Below the pieces are notes generated by a model. The model did not search any database. It saw only the letters and a program-made list of their open reading frames with translations, and was not told where the DNA came from. DNA of 64,000 nt from Athripsodes cinereus (taxonomy: Eukaryota > Arthropoda > Insecta > Trichoptera > Leptoceridae), in NCBI GenBank assembly GCA_947579605.1, contig OX388305.1, positions 19,481,542-19,545,541 on the forward strand. Reading direction: 5' to 3'. Shown piece by piece: positions 22,951 to 34,118 of the stretch; within the stretch, counting starts at the first letter, position 1; each line of letters opens with the position of its first letter. Both the position numbers and the translations under genes were made by a program.

Positions 22951-24226
22951 AAATATTTGAACTGAAAAATATTTCTTTTACTGCTGCAGCGCATGGAAAA
23001 GATATTATAATTCAATCGTAAAAAATCTAGAATATTAAGGAAGTACAGATATAAGATGTATAAGTACCTAGGAGAGGAAAAAATAAATTCAGGTGATTAG
23101 AGGTAGTAAGTTGGTATGAAATTTGTGTGATTGATTGATTTTATACACCTCTGTGAAAATGATTATCGTGTAAATGATGATTTATGATGTAAAATGACGT
23201 AGTTTTTTTTCTTTTCTCGAAATAATATTGATATCATAATATTAAATCTTGCTTTCCGAATAAAAAAATGTGGATTAAAAATAAATATTAAGGCCAATTT
23301 TTAAAAAAATTCGATAGATTATAGATAGTATGAAATTCATTTTGAGTATTTTTATACTAAATCTGTGATTATTTATTACTATGATTTTTTTTGAATAAAC
23401 AGACTTGATTATTTATTGTACTAGGTTAGCAAAATCATATTGCGTATGGTTCTTATTTCTTTAATACGTTTTTTCTTAAATTATAAGATTTTCTGTTCAG
23501 ATATTCCTGTCCATTTCTGAATAAACCTCCACTTTATTTTCCAAGAATATCCAATATATAATTATGTCCTATGCTTTTCAAAATTCATTGCCAGCGTTTT
23601 TCCAAATTTTCCAGCCTCAGGGCTATAATGATTATCAGTTTAGTTCCAAGAGCCAAAACTTTAATTTTACTTGATTTAAGAGTATGGATTTTTTTCGTTT
23701 TAAGTTTCTGTTTCTCAAATTTGATGATTTTCCTAATACTCAGAATTTATATCCTCTTCTTCGCTGCCGATTTGCTGAAAAGGTAGGTAAAGGAATTTAA
23801 AAATACATACTTCACAATTACCAATATTCGGTTTTGTCAAAAAAATATTTTAGAAGGTTAGTAAAATTTATTAAAAGAGGGTTTGGGCTGTGGATCGTAG
23901 TTTGTAAGCCCTTCTTATAATGTCTTCAAACCATCATTTAGAAGGACTTACTTTTCTACTTTTGTCGTAAGCAGATCTACATATAACTTGCGACTTTCTT
24001 TTCCTGTCTTTAATTTTCAATCTAGAAACTAATGTCACTTCTTTACCGCTCTTTCATCGATGTCGGTAGCTCCCAAATTGATTGTGTCGCTGAATACGTA
24101 GAAACAAATTTTCTGTGGAGTCCCTGATAATGAATAGTTCTCTCAACTTGAGTAACTTTGGAGTGCAATACAAACACATGTATTGATAAAACCTTACATA
24201 TAAAGCAATAAATAACAATTTTTGAA
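22951..24226. other. No gene recognised
   Basis: AT-rich DNA. The part at 23880-24170 has a more balanced composition and on the minus strand yields basic stretches such as RKRKSQVICRSAYDKSRK. It could be an eroded LINE tail, but I see no diagnostic motif. Confidence 0.3.
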
Positions 24227-24376
24227 ATGAAACACGATATATAGTTATTCCACTATTGACTTTATTTATTTTTGCGAGCCGGCTTTCAAGAGCTTAAAGG
24301 CCGGCTTAATCTCTTGAAAGCCGGCTCGCAAAAATATATAAAGTCAATGTTGGAATAACTATAAATTGTGTTTCAT
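24227..24376. mobile_element. Palindromic fold-back element (MITE-like)
   Basis: The two halves are reverse complements from ATGAAACACGATATA at the left tip to its complement at the right tip, symmetric about 24301. The innermost 19-nt arms GCGAGCCGGCTTTCAAGAG (24274-24292) and 24311-24329 are exact. A shorter relative occurs at 28463-28537. Both are followed by a shared text beginning GCTTCCACCAAGA or ACTTCCACCAAGA and CGTCGGTCGATAA, so the mobile unit probably extends to about 24430. Confidence 0.75.
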
Positions 24377-24454
24377 AAAAAAAATGAGCTTCCACCAAGA
24401 GACGTCGGTCGATAAATTATACTTCATTAAATCACAACTTACGTAATGATTTTT

Positions 24455-24553
24455 GCAACTCATACTGAATGTAGACAGGACACTGTATATTTTCAAAGCG
24501 TGCAATTAGTTCGCTAGCTGCTATTTTCGCTTATGGAATATGCCATCATGGTT
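24455..24553 (+). mobile_element. Degenerate SINE-A 3' half
   Basis: TTTGCAACTCATACTGAATG, then GCAATTAGTTCGCTAGCTGC and GGAATATGCCATCATGG parallel the last 110 bp of SINE-A (TTTGCCACCCATCCTGAATG... GGATATGCCGTGATGG). Confidence 0.5.
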
Positions 24554-24732
24554 TCTCTTTTATTTCCTAGCCAGTCATCTTTCCACTGCTTGATAAAGGA
24601 CTCTTCCAAACTTTTCCAAATTATATTATCATTAAGTTTACCCCTGTGCTCCCGTTAGGAGCGTTGAGAGGTGAAGTTTATTTCCATCACAACTTTCTTC
24701 TCTAATGAGCTTACGTTCGCTATGATCGCCAA

Positions 24733-24757
24733 TATTATTATTATTATTATTATTATT
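24733..24757 (+). repeat. (ATT)n microsatellite
   Basis: About eight uninterrupted ATT/TTA units. Confidence 0.9.
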
Positions 24758-24885
24758 TGCGAACCCACAACCTGCATTTGACAAAGTTTCATAATATTAA
24801 AATGCGTTTATAATTACTTTACGGTTAAAACCTTTAAAAGCCGATAGGTTTCCGCAAGTAATTTTTAATGGAAACTATTATTTAT

Positions 24886-24945
24886 AGTATACTATACCCT
24901 CACGCCGTATCCAAAGTATGGTGAGCAAAGAGGAAAGGACGCCGT
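24886..24945 (-). mobile_element. 3' end of a LINE-A/SINE-A-type element
   Basis: On the minus strand CCTCTTTGCTCACCATACTT, then GGATACGGCGTGAGGGTATAG, shares the TTTGCC/TACC...GGCGTGATGGTATAG end of LINE-A and SINE-A. No coding part is left. Confidence 0.4.
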
Positions 24946-25611
24946 TTTCTATTCTCAATAATATTGTTTCACTTCGTCCATATTTAAACAGTTTCTCATA
25001 CAACCACGCCTATACGTTGATGGAGTAAGCCTTATAAGAAAATTAAAAACTTTGGCCATTTTTCTTTTTATTGAGTTAACGCCGACTCTTAACTCAACAC
25101 ACAATCAATACACGTCGCATTAAAACATAGGCACTTTCTCAAATTCCTTTTGTGAGATAAGTACGTTTCCAAGAAAAGTAAATATGTTTCTCTTTGAAAT
25201 TAAAGGGTAAAAGCATATGGACAAAATACAGTCACCTACCACTATGATACTTTGTAAACTATTTAAAAGTTTTCGCCCTGAAACTGATGAAATCTTACAG
25301 TTTCTTCAATGAAGATAGTAAATTAATTAACAATTCTAGCAAAATTATGAAAACACTTTAACCTTGTTTGCAAGGAACCTTTTTAAGTAATTTATAAGTT
25401 TTCCCTTTAAATTGAAATCACGCATATCTCTAGCATTGTGTACTTTTCAGCCATGATCTCTGAAACGATAGATCATCATTTTTTTCAATCTTGGGTATTG
25501 GATTGCCAGCCAAGTCTTTGATGGCTAAAGTCGTAGTAGTTATATTATCAGCAAGTAATTAATATTTACATATGTCTGTTTTTTGTACATCATACATAAA
25601 ATTTTATTCAG
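24946..25611. other. No gene recognised
   Basis: AT-rich DNA without assignable elements. Confidence 0.35.
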
Positions 25612-25850
25612 TAAATGCATTCTTCTTCTTCGCCCTCGCCTTTATCCCATTTACTTGGGGTCGGCTCTCCAATTCTCAAGTTTTCCGGTCCCCTGCGTTC
25701 TCCGAGCGCAACTTTACCTCCTTCAGGTCCCTGGCAGTTGTGGTCATCCAGGTGGTCACTGGTCTGCCTGGTCTTCTGGGTCCTACTTCTATGTCCATTG
25801 TCCTTTTGATCATATTATCCTGTGGTAGTCTCAAGATGAGTATAGAGTAA
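25612..25850 (-). mobile_element. LINE-C reverse transcriptase C-terminal remnant
   Basis: On the minus strand VGPRRPGRPVTTWMTTTARD, then LKEVKLRSENAGDRKT, has the GRP..W......A.DR signature of the RTE/CR1-type RT tail. It continues out of frame into GGGATAAAGGCGAGGGCGAA and ends in GAAGAAGAAG. The plus-strand frames over this segment (up to 92 codons) are shadows. Nothing of the RT core remains. Confidence 0.6.
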
Positions 25851-25872
25851 ATACATTCAAATTAAATATAAC

Positions 25873-25925
25873 CAATACACAGAGGGCGAGTTTAGCGCAG
25901 AGGCATGATCTCTTCCAACTAACCC
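25873..25925 (-). mobile_element. LINE 3' UTR tail remnant (GGTTAGTTGGAAGAGATC family)
   Basis: On the minus strand GGGTTAGTTGGAAGAGATCA, then GCGCTAAACTCGCCCTCTGT, matches tails at 33757-33886 and 47059-47195 on the other strand. It resembles a 3' tail that recurs in insect LINEs. Confidence 0.5.
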
Positions 25926-25952
25926 ACTTTGTGAATATTGCAAAGTTACTCC

Positions 25953-26130
25953 TTTATTTTTTTAAGATTTATTTGGATGTAAGTACCTATCTGGTTATAA
26001 ACCCAAATACAACTTCGTATACTTTTCACAGTAAGCTTAAAACATGTATCATAAAAAGGGAGTTTCCCGAAACTTGGGATGCCAGAAACTCCTGTGCGTG
26101 AAGCCAAGACTACCTCCAGACTATCAACAA
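25953..26130 (-). mobile_element. tRNA-derived SINE (SINE-T), diverged copy
   Basis: Minus strand: TAGTCTGGAGG (A box), a decayed B box (CATCCCAAG), AAGCTTACTGTGAAAAG, TTTGGGTTTATAACC, AAATCTTAAAAAAA tail. It has the same layout as 22771-22950. Confidence 0.6.
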
Positions 26131-26212
26131 AATCACACTTTAAAACAATTACCTATTTCAATATTTTCTTCGTTTTTCAAAAGATTTTTTTTATAAATTC
26201 ATTATTGTACGA

Positions 26213-26285
26213 CTATAAATGTCTATATCTATACCATCACGGCATATCCCACAAGTGGGGCAGCCAGCAGACCAGCTATAAATGT
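26213..26285 (-). mobile_element. 5'-truncated SINE-A copy with 10-bp target duplication
   Basis: CTATAAATGT stands at 26213-26222 and 26276-26285. The 53 bp between are the antisense SINE-A 3' end (ATACCATCACGGCATATCCC, ACAAGTGGGGCAGCCAGCAG). Confidence 0.75.
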
Positions 26286-28351
26286 AATGTTCAAAATTCA
26301 TAAAAAAAATTATATGCTTACTATATATGGAAAAGTGTTTATACCTATGTACAAAATTTTATTTATTGAGTTAATTAAGCCAGTGCGTAGATTGAAAAAT
26401 TACTCGAAACAGTAAACAACTGTATTAAAATACATAACCTTATGTAAATTTCTTTTACCTTTACCAAACTTGCTTACATTGTAATTTAACAATGTTCCTA
26501 CAAAACAACTTTTTGTACATTTTCGGCTAATAATTCATTTTATAATTTACTTTGAGCTTATGCTTACATTTCTTTTTCAACTATGTACCTAATGTAAAAA
26601 AAGCTTGAAAATATTTTCGTATTATGTTTTTCTTGCCTCAAATTGATTAATTATTACAAACATAGAAAATATATTAAATAATCATGTTTTTTTTTTAAAT
26701 CTCCACAGAAGAAGGAAAAGTTTAAAGCATATCCCTTTTCAGTTCAAATTTTTAAACCCATTTCACTTCTATTTTCTATTCATCACTATTTATTTTTAAA
26801 CCATACAGCAGGAAGGGGTACTACAATATTGTATAATGATTATAATAAACTTGTAAATTTAAATAATTTTGCATAGGTACATATACCAAATTGTGTTTGC
26901 AACATGTTTTGAGATAATGATGGTTATAATTATTTTCTCAGTGTCACTGTCAATGTGTTTCAATGACAATATTATCCTGATTAGGTAGATAATGTAAAGA
27001 TTATATTAATGTTGATGCCTATCTTATAATTATTTTGAATAGAATCATTCAATAAAAGCCTATTGTTATATAGGTAGTCAACTTACCTATATCTATTGTT
27101 ATTACTGACTAAGTTGTAAAATAATGCGATACAATGAAGTGTGGCATGGTGCAAGAGAGAAAGATGTATAGCCTATTCGCAATAACTAACATACGACGTA
27201 TTCTTACGGGATTCGAACATGATTTCTGTTTGTTTGATTTTACACCCTATTTCGGGAAACAACTGCGGGGAAAGGGAAGATGAAGACCGCGCGGAGGGAG
27301 AAATCTGTAGTACAGCCCATTAGCAAAATATTCTGGCGCTATAGCCCACCCTTAATATGGCATCTGATATTTTTTTCATAACTAGATGCTTCATTCTATT
27401 TCCATTCTAACTCCAACCCGTGTCTCCAGTTATGAAAACCATGGATTCACACTGTGGACATCATCAATACCATGTCTGGATTCACATTATGATTGTCGGT
27501 CCAATTTCAATGGGTATGTATTTTTTTATTTCATTTAGGTACATATTTAGTTAACTTATCTTTAAGCCCTTATAATGCAAGCACTTGGTCTCTTCATAGA
27601 TTTCGTGTTCATCAGAAATTTCTAATTCTTCTATATTCTTATTCTCCTCTTTTTGCCAATGAGATCTATATTCTTCTCTTTTTGCCAATTAAATTATTAT
27701 TATGAACATTAAGGCTACCCGGTTTCACTTAAAATAATCCCGAGTGGAGCATTGAAACGCGAATGAATGATCGAGTAAAATCTTTATACATACAATTACA
27801 TACAATTTAGCACTGTCAGTATTCACGGAGATTTGTTTTCTTTTATTGGACATTTTGTTTAATAGATAAGTACAAACCAATGACGAGGATTTCTTATATA
27901 TGTAGATATGTGCTATATAAACAAAATTTACAAAGGCTAGAATAACAATAGTTTTATCATACATACATCACACACTAATATTTATCTAAAAGGCATTGAC
28001 GTATATTTTATACAGATATGAAGAAAACCCATTGATTACCGCTGTAACTAAGTATTTTTTATAACCACACCGGAGGCGCCATTGAAAGGAGATTTACCTG
28101 TGTGTGAAAACTTTGTGAAAGTCCAATCAATCGAGTTATAAACATCAAAATAATAAATACAATTAAAAAGTAGAAACATTCTCGTAACATTGAGATCGTC
28201 GATATTAGAATAGTCAAACAGACGGTTTTTTTCTCTAAGCGGACAACCTTTTCTCACTTCCCGCAATTTTAATAAATGGTAATTTATATACTAAATATAA
28301 TCATGCAATCAATATAGATGCAGAGGCACGATTGCATTCAACTAACCAAAT
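26286..28351. other. No gene recognised
   Basis: AT-rich DNA. A patch at 27240-27330 is G-rich (GGGGAAAGGGAAGATGAAGA) without a recognisable feature. A weak GGTTAGTTGAATGC-type LINE-tail remnant may lie on the minus strand at 28312-28352. Confidence 0.3.
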
Positions 28352-28460
28352 GTCCAACCTAACCCAATTCGTATGCGTTGAGAACCTTTCTCAATTCTTT
28401 CAATTAGATTTTGTAACAATGAGAAAACATGGTCTTCCAATCGAAATATGTGAGTAATTT
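28352..28460. repeat. Dispersed repeat X, copy 1
   Basis: CAATTCGTATGCGTTGAGA, then CCTTTCTCAATTCTTTCAAT, TAGATTTTGTAACAATG and ACATGGTCTTCCAAT, matches 63853-63975 in the same order and orientation with moderate divergence. Its class is unknown. Confidence 0.6.
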
Positions 28461-28462
28461 TT

Positions 28463-28600
28463 AAAATGAAACATGATATAAGGTTGCAAAAATAAATTAA
28501 GTTAATAGTGGAATAACTATATATCGTGTTTCATTTTAAAATTATTAATATGAACTTCCACCAAGAACCGTCGGTCGATAATTAAACTTAATGAAATATA
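28463..28600. mobile_element. Short relative of the 24227-24376 fold-back element
   Basis: ATGAAACATGATATA at the left and ATATATCGTGTTTCAT at the right, with TTGCAAAAATAAATT and AGTGGAATAACTATA between them. This is one arm of the 24.2-kb fold-back with the GC-rich centre and most of the other arm lost. The following ACTTCCACCAAGAACCGTCG block is shared too. Confidence 0.65.
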
Positions 28601-29129
28601 AAAAAAAATGTAAACTGATTAAAGCCCCGTAATTCGGATTCTTGAAGAGAGCACATTGAAATCTTTGCCCCGTCACTGCCATTATAATATATTATTTTAT
28701 ATTTTTATTAGGCAAAAGCATTCGGTGCCGAGTGATTTGTTACTCTTTTCTCTCTTTCTTTCATTCTCTATCTATCTCTTGCGCTTACTTTGTAATTTAT
28801 TAGGAAAACATTTTTCAAGGCACATTTATTATATTTGGCCATGCGTGTGTAGGTATATAATAATGATGTATATCACTGTAGGAACTAACAACGGAATGTT
28901 TCGATATAGGCAATTGTCTAGATACCTATGTGTATAAATAAAATTTCATGTATTCGAAACGAAAATTATCAACGTACATAATATCAAATAACATGATACT
29001 ATTTAAAAATGGGTAAATACCGTAGAGCCTCCGAGGTCCACTCTTTTTTGTGGAGTTTTCATGTGTCCTATAAAATACAGGTATTCCTAACACATCACGT
29101 ATAAGAAAATTGGCATCTTTAACTCAGTA
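28601..29129. other. No gene recognised
   Basis: A pyrimidine-rich stretch (TCTTTTCTCTCTTTCTTTCA near 28744) and otherwise AT-rich DNA. Confidence 0.35.
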
Positions 29130-29275
29130 ATGAGGTATACCACCAATTCCAATATTTTAAACTTTGATTGCCACAAATAGGAAGATTTGCATATTTATCA
29201 TATTCATTTAGATCGCTGGCTACCCTGCATGTGGAAAATGACGTGATTGTAGGTACCTACGTGTAGTTCAAATGT
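29130..29275 (+). mobile_element. Degenerate SINE-A 3' half
   Basis: AATGAGGTATACCACCAATT, then GCTGGCTACCCTGCATGTGG and GACGTGATTGTAGG, follows the SINE-A order (GATGAGGTTTGCCACCCATC... GCTGGCTACCCCACTTGTGG... GCCGTGATGGTA). Confidence 0.45.
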
Positions 29276-29364
29276 GAATTTGACTTAGAAATAAGCTCAA
29301 TAGTTACAATACCACAATTTAAAAATTGCATGCATTTTGTAATTGGAGTAGATCCTCAACGGCA

Positions 29365-29445
29365 GGAATCAAACCGGAGATATCTGGATGGAATGTCTGG
29401 GTCTTTACAATCAGGCTACCGGCAAAATCATGAAACGTTTTCAAA
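29365..29445 (-). mobile_element. SINE-T head remnant
   Basis: Minus strand: TAGCCTGATTG (A box) and GGTTTGATTCC (B box) at tRNA-like spacing, preceded by GATTTTGCCGG as in other SINE-T copies. The body is missing. Confidence 0.5.
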
Positions 29446-31980
29446 ATAAATCTATATCATAAATTTGTAACTAGGTGGTGCCTCTATTGAAGCGTGCACA
29501 AGTTAGTAAAATCGAATTTTGTAAATTCCAGCAACAAAGGGGAGCTGCTAAAATATTTTTTATAGCTCGCGGATTTTCATCACATATTAGTAAACGAAGC
29601 TCCCGGGTGCTTATTAAACTAGTTTGAGATAGTAATACATAGTAAACAAACCCTTCTGAAGTAAAGTTGTATATTATGGTTTAGGATGGGATATTTCATA
29701 AAGGGGAAAACTGAGAAAACCTAAGTATAATATGATATAGGTAGTACATAAAATAATATTTAGTATATGCAATATTATAATCTATAGATATTATCATTTT
29801 AGTTTTCGGTGGCGGAAAGTGGTAAACTTATTGCTCCCAACCCGACACCATTTTGTTTTAAACACGTGATGATCTTGCTCAAAATGGCGGAATAGTTACG
29901 ATAACTGAGGTCAAATGTCCGGCGCCTTATAGAAGGTACTATAGAAACTGTAACTACAATACTTTGATGTAGTATTATCAACACTTTGTTGGTTTTCATA
30001 CTTTGTCATGTATCGAAAAACTCCTATGAAAACAGAAAAATGTAAGTGAGCATACAGGTTTTATAATTCCGAAGATTATAAAACGAGCGTGTTTGTTTCA
30101 AACAAATTTAATGCAAATATAATTGTTATTGTCATTGATATTATAATCTATTTGTTTATTTACTCATTTAACTTTCGCTGTCCTGTGATGTACACTACGT
30201 TGACATTGCCCCTTATTGTGTGAATATCTTCGTAAATACGCTAATCCCATTTATGATATTTTAGCTAATCCTCCGTCATATATTTGTTAATTGAATAAAA
30301 GAATCGCGAAATAAAAATATTTATTGGTTGCGACACAATAAAATATTTTGTAGTTGAATCCGGCGAAAATTTGTCGTATGCATATTTGTATTTATGGCGC
30401 GAAAATGTGTATAACATACTTTAATGAACATGATGAATAATCCTGGCGCTATGATCGACTCAAACTGTATTTTAGGTATGTAATTTTTAGTACAACATTT
30501 TGACACCGCGGCTCATCTTCGTTGTACTCCTGGCGACACATTAGCTGTGTGCGTGAGTCATTTCGTATCCTTGGTATGTTAGTGTTGTCTACAGAGTGAT
30601 AATAAAGTATTTGTGATCCCTAATTCCGATAAATATTTATTTACTTTTAATGTTATTTAAATTTTAAACATGTAATCATAAATCAACATTTCACATATAA
30701 ACACATTTTAGACAATATACTCCACTCCTTTTAAGCATCCTAATGCTTGTGTAAGGAATATTTTTTTATTTATTTATTTGTTATTTTATCAAAAATATTT
30801 CCATTATTGTTTTATTTTATTTTTTTGCTACATTGCGCTCATTGATAATATATTTTATGTTATTTTAAATTAAAATATTTTATTTCCATTTAGGTAGGCA
30901 CTTACACAATAATTTTGATGTGCGAAACTTATGAATTATTTATGTATTTGTTTATAATTTTGTTTTCTTACTTGTGTATGATAATGTTTAGTTAGGTACA
31001 TCCATATTATTCTGTTGACTTTTAGAGATTGACATATTTATCATTAAGTGTAGGTATGCATAAGATCAATAATATTTATTAGGTTTTATTTACCTCTTGA
31101 TTAATAACTTCGTATCTAAGCATTATGTATGTTCAAAAATGTTCACGGTTATATCGTATTATGTTTATTTTTAATTCTGTTATAAAAAATAATAATTTTA
31201 AGTACATGTACATTAAATACCGTATTTATTACATGTGATCATATTTCTAACTGATTGTGTAATTTAATAATAAATTTAATATTAATTTCATGTCGTATAT
31301 ATAAAATATTATATTTTATTTGAAACACCTTGTCGTTGTCGCAAATATTATCCGTTGAAGAACGCTGCGCAGTAGATCATTACGCACTGCACTCGTGTCG
31401 TCTCATTCTTTCATTAGTTTGCTGCTGTTCTAGACGCCGGACGGACGTGTGGATTGTTACTCAAATTTATGACGATCATTATTTTGCATGTTCCGATGTT
31501 TTTTTCCATTTTTCAGTCCTTATAATATAATATTTGATACATATATTCACATTTATATGTAGATACAATCTTTATAATTGCTGGTAAAAGCAAAAAAATG
31601 TAAAATATTCCATTTTTATGACTAAAAAAACAAGTAATTCAATAATGTACACTGAGTGTACATCACCGGAGCGCGTGGATTTTTTTGCGGCCGTAAGGGA
31701 AAGGTTAAAGAAAAAATGACTTACGTTTTCAGCAAAACTTAAACATTCCTTTTTATTTCGTGCTTAGTAACAAAATTTATGTACATAAACAATCATTTTA
31801 ACAAAATACAATTACAATTTTGATAGTTGGCTTCATTCTTGGCGTTGTTTTACAGTAGGTATTCAAACTGTCTCAAGGGCGCCTGTAAATAGAGAAGTGT
31901 TCGATTTGCTTCCATAGGTGATTGTTAATTGGTTTTGCAGCAGATTTTTCATAATTTGATTTTTACTATATTGTCAAAGT
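29446..31980. other. No gene recognised; two CpG-richer patches
   Basis: Mostly AT-rich. Two patches carry several CG dinucleotides, about 30340-30560 (CACCGCGGCTCATCTTCG near 30506) and about 31330-31450 (TAGACGCCGGACGGACGTGT). A 66-codon frame (31330-31530) crosses the second. AATAAAG near 30602 could be a polyadenylation signal of an eroded LTR or UTR, but no matching end was found. I see no exon with splice sites. Confidence 0.3.
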
Positions 31981-32152
31981 ATTGGTAGCCTGGAGGCAGA
32001 GTCTCGGTAACATGAATAAGAAGTGAGCGGTTCGATCCCAGCTACCAGCAAAATCCTTTTTCACGACACAAGCTTTTAGCTTACTGTGAAAGGTGTGTAA
32101 AGCTGTATTTGGGTTTATAACAATAATTAAGATTTTTTTTATTGTAACAGAT
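31981..32152 (+). mobile_element. tRNA-derived SINE (SINE-T), best-preserved promoter
   Basis: A box TAGCCTGGAGG (31986-31996) and B box GGTTCGATCCC (32029-32039) are both close to the Pol III consensus. The body has AAGCTTTTAGCTTACTGTGA and TTTGGGTTTATAAC. It lacks the A-rich tail of its siblings. Confidence 0.75.
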
Positions 32153-33249
32153 TCACACAGTTTATCTCACAATATATTTAATATAATAATTATATTATAA
32201 GATTTATAATACGTAAACCAATCAAGACTCTCCACATTACCAATACAGTAAATACAAAACATCAAATAAATTTACGGTAACAAAAACATGTAGGTACGTA
32301 CATAAATGTCAAATTGATGAATTACAAATTCTAAAAATAGGTACAACAAGAATAAAAGAACTTTTGAAAATTGGTTGTGTATAGATATATGTAAAATCAA
32401 TCACATAGGTAAAGACATCGGCATTAATAAATATAAATAAATTTGTATGTAAATTTAATCATACAAGTAAAACCATGTAAAATCATCAGCAATAACAAAA
32501 AACAAGAAGAACAAAATAATAACTGAAATTGAAAAAAAAACAGAAAGTACGTAGGAATATAAAATTAATCATGCAAGTAAAATCTGATGATTGGAATAGA
32601 CTCAATCAACTACCTGGATATACCTCTCTTGAAATTTCCAAGTCTTGTAGTCAAAATATCAAGAATTTTTTTGCAATTAATATGTTTATTATTTCAGGCT
32701 TGCAGTATCGTAACAAATCAATATGAAATGTAACGTATTATTTACATTTTCATTTAATTTATTTTTTACAACAACATCAAACTGAACTAGAACTATGTCT
32801 GATCTGAGGCAGTGCAAATTTCATTCAATTATTTATTGTTCTTAGAAGTTTGTTAAATAAAATGATAAATGTGTTTATTTTAAGCATCATAAGTAAGATC
32901 TTACGTGAAAAAAAATCTCTAAAAGACTTTTTAACCACTAAGCTACCGAGGGAGCTTTTCCTCTACCAAATATTATTTCAGACATAAGCTCTTAAAGCGT
33001 AAAAGGCCTTTAGGGATTTTATTATTATTTTTTTTGCTTGCTTTAAATTGTAAGCGTAATTAACTCATACTCTTTAACTGAAAGTGAAAAAATGTAATAA
33101 TTTAAAAATGACGTTAATAAAATAATATTTTCATTGAAAATATCCGTTAACTCAATCACGGTAGATAGTATTTACCTGTCTGCAAAAAATGAAAACTTAT
33201 AATAATTAAGTAGTACCTAGATTGAAAAATATATTATTCTGTAGCATAC
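32153..33249. other. No gene recognised
   Basis: AT-rich DNA with short frames only. Confidence 0.35.
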
Positions 33250-33308
33250 TGTGAAGCACCTGGCAAATAATTGGTTTCCCACGACGTTGAAAGGCAAATG
33301 TTCGACAA
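33250..33308 (+). mobile_element. SINE-A head, interrupted by a second SINE
   Basis: GAAGCACCTGGCAAATAATT, then GGTTTCCCAC and GGCAAATGTTCGACAATATT, is the sense 5' half of SINE-A with an internal deletion. Its 3' half resumes at 33570 on the other side of the inserted copy. Confidence 0.65.
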
Positions 33309-33569
33309 TATTGAAACATAGTACTACTATACCATCACGGCATATTCCACAAGTGGGGAAGCCAGCAGATCATTTGCGTATAATAAACACGCAAGCTGTC
33401 CTCTCCGTGTCATATATTAAATCAAGACATTCAAGATAGGTGGCAAACCTCATCGCTGAATTTCAGGTGTAAAATGTCTTAATTTTTTGAACACCTGCCT
33501 TTTACAGGACAATCGAAAACTTACGGAGTGGGAGACAAATTCTTTACAGGGAACCCCCTATTGAAACAT
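33309..33569 (-). mobile_element. Full-length SINE-A inserted into another SINE-A, 11-bp target duplication
   Basis: TATTGAAACAT occurs exactly at 33309-33319 and 33559-33569. Between them lies a complete antisense SINE-A. It has a (CTA)n-type tail and ACCATCACGGCATATTCCAC at the left, ACATTCAAGATAGGTGGCAA in the middle, and ACACCTGCCTTTTACAGGAC and GGGAACCCCC at the right, which is the SINE head. The frame 33251-33439 is incidental. Confidence 0.85.
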
Positions 33570-33727
33570 GCAAAATTTGGTATTAAGCGATAAGGTTACC
33601 ACCCATCTTAAATGTTTTATTTTTTGTTGGTACAGAGAGAACAGCTAGCGTGTTTATTATATACAGCATGTCTGCTAGTTTCCTCACTTGTGTGATATGT
33701 TGTAATAATATAGCAGTAGTAGAACAA
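33570..33727 (+). mobile_element. SINE-A 3' half, continuation of the interrupted copy
   Basis: AAGCGATAAGGTTACCACCC, then ATCTTAAATGTTTTATTTTT and GCATGTCTGCTAGTTTCCTC, ends with a decayed GTGATATGTTGTAATAATATA and GCAGTAGTAG. It continues the head at 33250-33308. Confidence 0.65.
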
Positions 33728-33756
33728 AGGCTTTATAGTATGAATTTTATTTTATT

Positions 33757-33886
33757 GGGTTAGTTGGAAGATATTGCGGCCCTGCGATAAACTCACCCAT
33801 TGTGCAAAATATTTGTATATAGGTACCATGTTGTAATCTAATTATTTTTGTTTAAATATTTTGTACAATAAAGTTTATTTTGACCT
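33757..33886 (+). mobile_element. LINE 3' UTR tail remnant
   Basis: GGGTTAGTTGGAAGATATTG, then GCGATAAACTCACCC and CAATAAAGTTTATTTTG, has the same layout as 47059-47195, including the AATAAA signal. No coding part is left. Confidence 0.5.
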
Positions 33887-34051
33887 TCATCAACGATGGT
33901 GTTCCCGGTCAGTCTCAAGTATATTGCAATAAAGTGTATTATTATTACTATGTTCAAAAATAACTTGTTATATTGTTATTCAGATCTTTAAACCATTCTA
34001 AATAAATCATTCTCTTCGATCCCATTCTGATAATGGACAAAAAATTTCAAT

Positions 34052-34118
34052 TCAATCCAAGATTCGAACCCACTAACCTTCGATAACAAGGAGATTGTGT
34101 TAAATACTCGCCTATTGT
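34052..34118 (-). repeat. tRNA-like fragment
   Basis: Minus strand: GGCGAGTATTTAACACAATC... GTGGGTTCGAATCTTGG, an excellent T-loop/B-box region 40-odd bases downstream of a poor D-arm. No cloverleaf can be completed. It is a decayed tRNA or the head of another tRNA-derived SINE. Confidence 0.4.

Noticed and set aside
25572..25850. 92-codon plus-strand frame, with overlapping alternatives, as a gene
   Set aside because: The minus strand carries the recognisable LINE-C tail, which explains the balanced composition.
30500..30640. CG-containing stretch with AATAAAG as a solo LTR end
   Set aside because: No TG...CA boundaries, duplication or second copy could be found.
34052..34118. Functional tRNA gene
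   Set aside because: Good T-arm region but no pairing acceptor or anticodon stem; listed only as a tRNA-like fragment.
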